This document shows, piece by piece, positions 58,805 to 64,000 of a DNA stretch of 64,000 nt. Location: contig NC_091054.1 in assembly GCF_963966145.1 (NCBI RefSeq), positions 13,392,001 through 13,456,000 on the forward strand, in the 5' to 3' direction. Below the pieces are notes generated by a model. It made no database searches. It saw nothing but the letters and a program-made list of their open reading frames with translations, and was not told where the DNA came from. A program made the translations under genes and the position numbers. Positions within the stretch are counted from its first letter, which is position 1. The number at the start of each line of letters is the position of its first letter. The stretch comes from Tenebrio molitor (taxonomy: Eukaryota; Arthropoda; Insecta; Coleoptera; Tenebrionidae).

Positions 58805-59436
58805 TAACACGCAACTGCATTCAGGGTGAACAAACTAGTCCAATTTGAAAACCATGCAAATGTGATGCGATTGCAACTGTCTTCTGAATCGTGCTAACAA
58901 TCCTGGTCGTAATGTCTTTGGCTAATTTGGTTCTTCTGGTTCATGTAACCATGCACTCTTTGGCAAAGTGTGATCGGCGCCACTGGCGGTAGTGGAAATC
59001 TGTCTACTAGTTTGTCTAACGTTGCGACACATCCAAAATTTGTGTGGGTTTTCAACGCCCACTGCGATGTGACGATCATTTGTAATGATCCTGTATAATA
59101 TGCAGCGTCGATGGCTAACTACAAATTCATGGCAGCTTTGGTGTTGCTGTCGAATGACGATGATAGCCCTGAATTCGTGTGCGGGGTGGCAATTATTAGT
59201 AAGAAAGAAGTATGTAGGTGTTGACTGTTGCTCATTGCGTGGAGGTTGTTTTGGATCAGTCTAAAAGTAAGGTAAAATTGGCGTCAAACACTGTCAAGTT
59301 CAAATATGGCTTTCGGCACAACATTGGTAAAATGATAGTCTCCCGAAAAATTTAAATTCTTGGAGTATGTAAATAGTATCGCTCTGGTCAAAGTGGTATA
59401 ACATTTCAAAGAAAAAAATGTCACGAAATTTTTTAA
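58805..59436 (+). pseudogene. Broken copy of the protease homologue, second unit
   Basis: Starts with ACACGCAACTGCATTCAGGG, matching the leader of the gene at 48161, keeps the coding start region (GCTAATTTGGTTCTTCTGGT), loses its ATG context, is interrupted by a truncated MITE at 58977-59096, and resumes at TCGATGGCTAACTACAA. A 9-base insertion breaks the frame before the active-site region. Here the sequence reads GTTGCTCATTGCGTGG, i.e. a His codon (CAT) where the intact gene has Tyr (TAT). The Asp102 position reads NSIAL, so Asp is missing here too. Homology ends at about 59436, before the Ser195 region. Confidence 0.8.
58977..59096. mobile_element. Truncated MITE inside the broken protease copy
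   Basis: Matches part of the element at 62667-62879 in the opposite orientation (GGAAATCTGTCTA, AAAATTTGTGTGG, TTTTCAACGCC) and ends ATGATCCTGTA. Confidence 0.75.
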
Positions 59437-59750
59437 GGGCTCCAAGACAGCTACGACAGAGACTGCTGTCCGGACATACCGGAGATCCAGCATTTGCTTA
59501 TCCGGATGCGCCCAAAACAGGTGGCTCCGGTGAAGATGAAAGTGCCGTCCATGCCCTCTTTAGATGGACACCGGAATTGAAGCAATAACTTTTAACTTTC
59601 CTTTGAACAGCCGAACCGCATAGGAGGGGCTAGATGGGAAGGTGCCACGATCTGTGGTGTGAGGCGCACCCGACGATGCCTTCCTCAAATCCGAGACGGA
59701 AGGGTTGAAAATGTCGAACATGTCAGGATGGTGCTCTGAATATGCTCGCT
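59437..59750. other. GC-richer insert of unknown origin
   Basis: About 310 bases of distinctly higher GC content than the flanks, between homologous pieces of the two duplicated genes. A short open stretch (GDPAFAYPDAPKTGGSGEDE) is visible but not recognised. Probably a mobile-element fragment. Confidence 0.35.
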
Positions 59751-60310
59751 TAATTCTTGTGGTGTTGATCGTCTTCTTTGTCCATTCAAGTGCGTTTATT
59801 TATAAATTATGATATACCTATTTTGTTGAAAATTGAAATATAAGTTACGCTTTTTTCTTACTTGTTAAAAACCTGTGTTTAGACATAACGGTGGAAGAAT
59901 TTTTAATATCGTTTTACTAATTAATTAACTAATTAATTATGCGTAAAAAATTCAAACGTGCAAAACGTTTATTCGTCGGAGAAGTGACCATATTGATGAA
60001 ATTTTTTACTTCCTGCCCTCAAGTGTCCCACATGTAGAGGCGCTAGCTGTAAAAGTAAAAATGTCCCAATGGAAGAATGCAATTTTCGTCATTCCTTCCC
60101 TCTGATCGCGAGTTTCAAAACAGCCATTTTCCAAGCTGATTCTAATTATGCTTGTCTGCATCTGGAACATATACAACATAACAATAGTATGTGGTATATT
60201 GTTATACGAGTTACACAAGACAGTTTATCGTCGAACGAGCGTAGCAAGAAGTGCTCTAAAGGAATGAATTCGACATACCTTGTGCAGCGAGTGTAACATG
60301 CTATTTTTTC

Positions 60311-60685
60311 TATAGTAAATTCATTTTTGTAATGACGACTAGAGTTACTAAATTTAGTAACTTTGTTCTTGTGAACACACCTTTTTATCGCGAACATGTG
60401 CTTTTAAAAAGTTGCTTCTACAATTTAGTACTTTTTCATTATGTTTCATTATCTATTATCTCCATGAGTAATTTCTTTTATTTTGTTGAAATACTTTAAA
60501 ATGTGCTGCTTCGTCTGCTTGCTTATTGATGCTCTATTCCGTTTTGGCAATTCATTCATTTTGGCAGCGACAATAATATGACAATTTAAATCTTTGCCAA
60601 CTGTCTAATTTTTATTTATTTTGAAAAAAAAACTAACAAAAAAAAATTCCAGCTAGTTCATCATTACAAAAATGAATTTACTATA
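60311..60685. mobile_element. Inverted-repeat element with perfect 25-bp ends
   Basis: The first 25 bases (from TATAGTAAATTCATTTTTGT) and the last 25 (to AAAAATGAATTTACTATA) are perfect reverse complements, 375 bp overall. Inserted in the broken mucin-like gene. Non-coding. Confidence 0.75.
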
Positions 60686-60964
60686 CTTCCGCTTCATTAA
60701 TTAATTTATTTTTTAATATAAAATAATTATCTAGTGACTTTTATTTTAATGGAATTGGATTGGTATTGACGAAACAATGTTATTTCATTGACAATTTAAT
60801 TCATACACTAAAAATCCCATAAGCAGCGGTGTTTTTGTCATTATGGCAGCGAAAAAAGTTTGCCTTAACTTTTCCAGCCACAAAACGGAACCTAACGTTT
60901 GAAAGCATCTGATTCTAGTAGGTCTGCATCATAGTGATTTACGTATTCATTAAATTGTCTTACC

Positions 60965-61195
60965 GAATTACACTCAAGATTTTTTTTTGGGTTGAAGTAA
61001 ACTTGACATTTATAATTCGAGTTTTGTTGTCTGACAATTATTAAACTCAAAAAACTGCCAGAAAAAATTACTCGTTCTACGGACTCGTAATTTTTTCAGA
61101 GGCAGTTTTTTTTCGTTAAATTGCCAGGCAACAAAATTCTCATTGAAATGTCAAGTTTACTTCGACAAAAAAAAAGCTCTCGTGTAATTATAAGT
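60965..61195. mobile_element. Inverted-repeat element with inner hairpin
   Basis: GAAGTAAACTTGACATTTA pairs with AAATGTCAAGTTTACTTCG and AATTACACTC with CGTGTAATT. An inner hairpin at 61051-61114 pairs AAACTGCC and AAAAAATTACTCG with CGTAATTTTTTC and GGCAGTTT. A small separate hairpin (GGCGTCACAA / TTGTGACACC) is at 61368-61400. Confidence 0.7.
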
Positions 61196-61599
61196 GAAAA
61201 TTAAATTTCAAATTGTCTCCCAAATGTTGTTACAATTACCCCCTTAATACTTTATTTTGATCCAAAACATGGATTCAGCTTCAAATGACATCAGGACATC
61301 ACTTTTAACACTGAAACTTACTTACTATCAATACCAACCCCACATTCAATAATCACTAGAAACTGTTTTCGGCGTCACAAAATGCTCGTTGTGACACCGA
61401 AGTAGAAAAAATAATTTATAAATTATAGATTCTGAGTAAACACCTTGGTTTAAACAGATGGCGCGTTGGAAGAAATAAGCTAGTGTATTGTTACCAATCC
61501 TGGATACGATGTCTGCAAGAAACTGATTAAAGAAAATGAGGGGGTGACAAGTTGTACTCTAAAAAAGCCTCAGTTACTAGAAATAGAATCCAGCTCTGA

Positions 61600-61860
61600 T
61601 CCTTCCTCTTCGACGGCTGATCCTTCCACCCCTTCCAACCCTTCGACGGCCGATCCTTCCACCCCTTCCAACCCTTCGACGGCCGATCCTTCCACCCCTT
61701 CGACGGACGTTTGTTCCACCTCTTCGACGGCTGATCCTTCCAGTCCTTCGACTGCCGATCCTTCCAACCCTTCGACAGCCGATCCTTCCACGCCTTCGAC
61801 GGCTGATCCTTCCACCCCTTCGAGGGCTGATACTTCCACCCCTTCGACGCCTGATTCGAG
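61600..61860 (+). repeat. Coding tandem repeat Ser-Thr-Ala-Asp-Pro-Ser-Thr-Pro
   Basis: Units such as CCTTCGACGGCCGATCCTTC repeat about nine times in the broken mucin-like gene, some with an added Ser-Asn-Pro. It shares Ser/Thr/Asp content but not the 12-bp unit of its relatives. Confidence 0.85.
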
Positions 61861-61960
61861 TACACCACCAAACGGGAAAGATGGTGCTGCTGTCAATGAA
61901 ATTACTTGGCAGTTTTGTTGCTAACTTTATTATATGGTTGGTGTTTGTAATTACATTGAG

Positions 61961-62666
61961 GAAGGATACTAAATTTTAGTTTTATTTAATATTGGAGCAT
62001 GATAGGTTAGTAATTTAATTTGTAATCTTGTACAGTAGAGAATGTTTCAACAATCTCCATGTCAGTTAATGAAGAAATTGTCATTAAAATCTACAATGTA
62101 ACTCAAATGAACATCTTACACGAAGAACTAGGCAGGTTAAGAGCTTCTAAAAGGTGGGTGCAAGAAAGTATACTGAACCAATTCTGAGTGAAAGTGATTT
62201 CTAATTATACTCGTAAGAAGTTGGGAGAAAGAGCTTGGAATAGTGAAGGTTTCTTTTGATGACTAAGCATGGGATCTGCTGAAATCCTGATTTACTTAAA
62301 AGCGGGAAATGTTGAATCAAATGTGGGAATGAGCGTTTGGGTTAAGTCATATTTTATTCTCTTGTAATAGAAGTTAGTAAAATGTTTGTTTTTTGTTAAA
62401 CTCTGATTCATCATCAGTTCATCACCATACAGTTTAGGCAATTTTTAAAAGTAGATATTATTTTATCGAATTTTAAAATTCAGAAAATACCTACAATGAA
62501 CAAAAATTGTTTGTACGAGCTGTGATGGTGCTGATTTATATCGTTTTCAGTTTCTTCTTTTTCTTTACTATGCTTGTTAAATAAAATTTAAGTAATGTAT
62601 TCATTCGCTTTAATTAATAACTCTTCCAACTGCACGCCAGAACAAAAAAAAAATTTCTCATATAGG
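61961..62666. other. 3' flank of the broken mucin-like gene
   Basis: The first 60 bases keep the family flank (GATAGGTTAGTAATTTAATT). The rest is AT-rich with nothing recognised. Confidence 0.45.
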
Positions 62667-62879
62667 TACATGGTTATTATAAATGATTGTCCCTCGCAGT
62701 TGGCGTTGAAAACCACACAAATTTTAGATGTGCTGCAGCCTCGCAACATGAGACAGACTAGTAGACTAGACAGATTTCCGGCGGTAAAAGCTACTGACTC
62801 ATGTTATGAGGCTTGCGGTACATTCAATTACGCCACCAACGCCAAATGCGATGAGACAATCATCTATAATAACCCTGTA
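62667..62879. mobile_element. TIR element, about 213 bp
   Basis: Starts TACATGGTTATTATAAATGA and ends TCATCTATAATAACCCTGTA; GATTGTCCCTCGCAGTTGGC pairs loosely with GCCAAATGCGATGAGACAAT. A 100-codon frame crosses it by chance. A truncated relative is at 58977-59096. Confidence 0.8.
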
Positions 62880-63029
62880 TTTATTTTACAATGGTGAATG
62901 ATGATTATGTATCATGAAAAATTCATGTTGTTACGAATTACGTCAAAAATTCTACTCTTTTGCTTTAAATTCTCTATTCAGTTAGTTCATTTGTAATTTA
63001 TAATAATTTATTGGCCATCAAAATTGCCA

Positions 63030-63430
63030 CCCAAAATCCCGCATCTCCCTAAAATCCGAAACGGAATATGTGGCGTCGTTGCTAGATTACACAGCGTCGA
63101 TGGCTAACTACAAGCTCATGGCAGCTTTGGTGTTGCTGACGGATAATGATGATAACCCCGATTCATGCGCGGGGTGGACATAAGAAGTAGGTGCTGACTG
63201 CTGTTTCATTGCGTGGAGGCTATTTTAGATCAATCGAAAAGTAAAATAACATTGGCGTCAAATGTGGTCAAATTCAAGTATGGATTTCGGCACAACGTTG
63301 ATAAAATGATCGTGCACGAAAAATATAAATTCTTCGAGTATGCAACATTTCAAAGGAAAAGACGTCACGATTCTACCACTGCCGTGCATTAACTACAAGT
63401 GCCTGGCCAGCAGCAATGACATTATTTGGA
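63030..63430 (+). pseudogene. Broken copy of the protease homologue, third unit
   Basis: Homologous to the gene at 48161 from about 63030 (GTGGCGTCGTTGC, ATGGCTAACTACAAG) to AGCAGCAATGACAT. It has several small deletions and insertions. The active-site segment reads GCTGTTTCATTGCGTGG: with the extra T removed the His codon CAT is present, as in the second unit. A deletion after TTCGAGTATGCAA removes the Asp102 region, and the Ser195 half is missing, replaced by a retroelement fragment. Confidence 0.78.
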
Positions 63431-63765
63431 CTAGATGTTCGCCTTGCCGTGGGTATCAGAGGAGATCGAGTCTGTCGTGGAGGGTGTGGAGTGGAGCGAA
63501 TTTACTACGCATTCTCCACGGCCACACACCTCTCGGCGACTAAGCCGGACCTCGTCCTTTTGGACCTACGGACCAAAACCATTACGGTCACTGAGTTTTC
63601 ACGACTCCAGAGAACTTAACATGGGCAGGAAGTAGGTCGAAAAGAGGCAAAATTACCAGGACCTGATGTTCGAGCTTCGAACGATGCATCCGGGATACGA
63701 GGTCAGGTTAGGTGTTCTGATTATCGGAGTCCTCGGTGGTATGAAGCACTTATTAGGGAACTTAA
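63411..63765 (+). mobile_element. Retroelement C-terminal fragment (non-LTR-like)
   Basis: In one frame the sequence reads ATKPDLVLLDLRTKTITVTE, and in another, after a stop, RQNYQDLMFELRTMHPGYEV and RLGVLIIGVLGG. The order PDLVLLD...K..Y..L...L...GY.V.L....G..G resembles the endonuclease-like C-terminal region of some non-LTR retroelements. GC content is higher than the flanks. It is broken and joined to the end of the protease pseudogene. Confidence 0.5.
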
Positions 63766-63783
63766 CAGCATCTCCTCCTGCAG

Positions 63784-63914
63784 CGCAAATTCCACCTTGA
63801 TGGGTTGCAAGATTCACTCAGTTCATTCCACTTACTGCGACGTCATGGAGTGGCACATTAGCAAATGCTGCACCCTGTCACCAGAATGTGGGACGGTGCA
63901 GCAGAACAATATGG
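63784..63914 (+). CDS. Possible internal exon of a Cys-rich gene running off the window
   Basis: A CTCCTCCTGCAG acceptor precedes 63784 and a GG/GTAAGT donor follows 63914. In between one frame is open, with cysteines at MGCK, TYCD, SKCC and PECG. The acceptor leaves phase 2 and the donor phase 1, which does not match the phase-1/phase-1 mucin-like genes. It may belong to a further gene beyond the window or be a chance open frame next to a retroelement scar. Confidence 0.35.
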
Positions 63915-64000
63915 GTAAGTCCGGACGTTAAAAATTCTTTTGCTTTTTGCCAAAATATAAATCAAAACAAATCATCATTACTTTATAAGTACTGTTACGT

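Larger units (their letters stand above)
59751..61960 (+). pseudogene. Broken mucin-like gene with a different stalk repeat
   Basis: Exon 1 homology is at 59751-59789 but the ATG and next two codons are replaced, and the donor is GTGCGT. Exon 2 homology is at 60010-60176; its acceptor AG reads AC and its donor is lost. A 1.23-kb block of inverted-repeat elements (60177-61405) follows, then exon 3 at 61460. Exon 3 carries an in-frame TAG where the relatives have CAG (position of Gln before the Cys). The stalk is not SSTD but Ser-Thr-Ala-Asp-Pro-Ser-Thr-Pro units (61600-61860). The tail is frameshifted near 61903, although AVLLLTLLYGWCL is still readable in another frame. All of this marks a dead member of the family. 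Confidence 0.85.

Noticed and set aside
60069..60296. 75-codon ORF starting in exon 2 of the broken mucin-like gene
   Set aside because: It starts at an internal Met of the exon and then runs into inserted repeat DNA; it is part of the pseudogene, not a gene of its own.
62595..62897. 100-codon plus-strand ORF
   Set aside because: It runs straight through a TIR element from end to end and shows no domain.

Overview
This is AT-rich animal nuclear DNA, almost certainly from an insect and probably a beetle. Coding exons are short, GT-AG introns split codons in phase 1, and there are no operons. The space between genes is packed with short inverted-repeat transposons and decayed transposases of insect types (Tc1/mariner, P-like, non-LTR). 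The beetle placement is an inference from the style of the repeats and genes; no marker gene proves it.

Layout. 1-5.6 kb is transposon debris: a palindrome, a terminal-inverted-repeat (TIR) element, a frameshifted copy of a two-cysteine-motif arthropod protein cut by a 276-bp insertion, and a broken reverse-transcriptase element, plus an intronless coiled-coil ORF on the minus strand. 8.9-41.7 kb holds three plus-strand Ly6/uPAR-type genes coding for small GPI-anchored, cysteine-rich surface proteins: 8884-16082 (two exons, 6.76-kb intron), 22853-23367 (two exons, 107-nt intron) and 37173-41678 (three exons). Between and inside them lie more than a dozen TIR elements and foldback palindromes, several nested.

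46-64 kb is the most distinctive part. Three intact genes (46138-47526, 50214-51189, 51993-55911) and one pseudogene (about 59751-61960) code for a signal peptide, an eight-cysteine domain, a serine/threonine-rich mucin-like stalk and a GPI-type hydrophobic tail. In the three intact genes the stalk is built from a 12-bp, four-residue Ser-Ser-Thr-Asp repeat. Between them sits a single-exon trypsin-fold gene (48161-49003) that has lost all three catalytic residues, with two broken relatives at 58805-59436 and 63030-63430. The order mucin-like / protease-like occurs three times, so a two-gene unit appears to have duplicated in tandem; the first unit is intact, the second has lost its protease copy to a transposon insertion, and both genes of the third are broken.

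How the genes fit together. The Ly6 genes and the mucin-like genes share a plan: signal peptide exon, phase-1 intron, Cys-rich domain, GPI tail. The three-exon Ly6 gene and the intact mucin-like genes share the same phase-1/phase-1 intron positions. I infer that the mucin-like genes are Ly6 derivatives that gained a repetitive stalk. No direct evidence on expression or function can be read from the DNA. RNA genes and CRISPR arrays were not seen.
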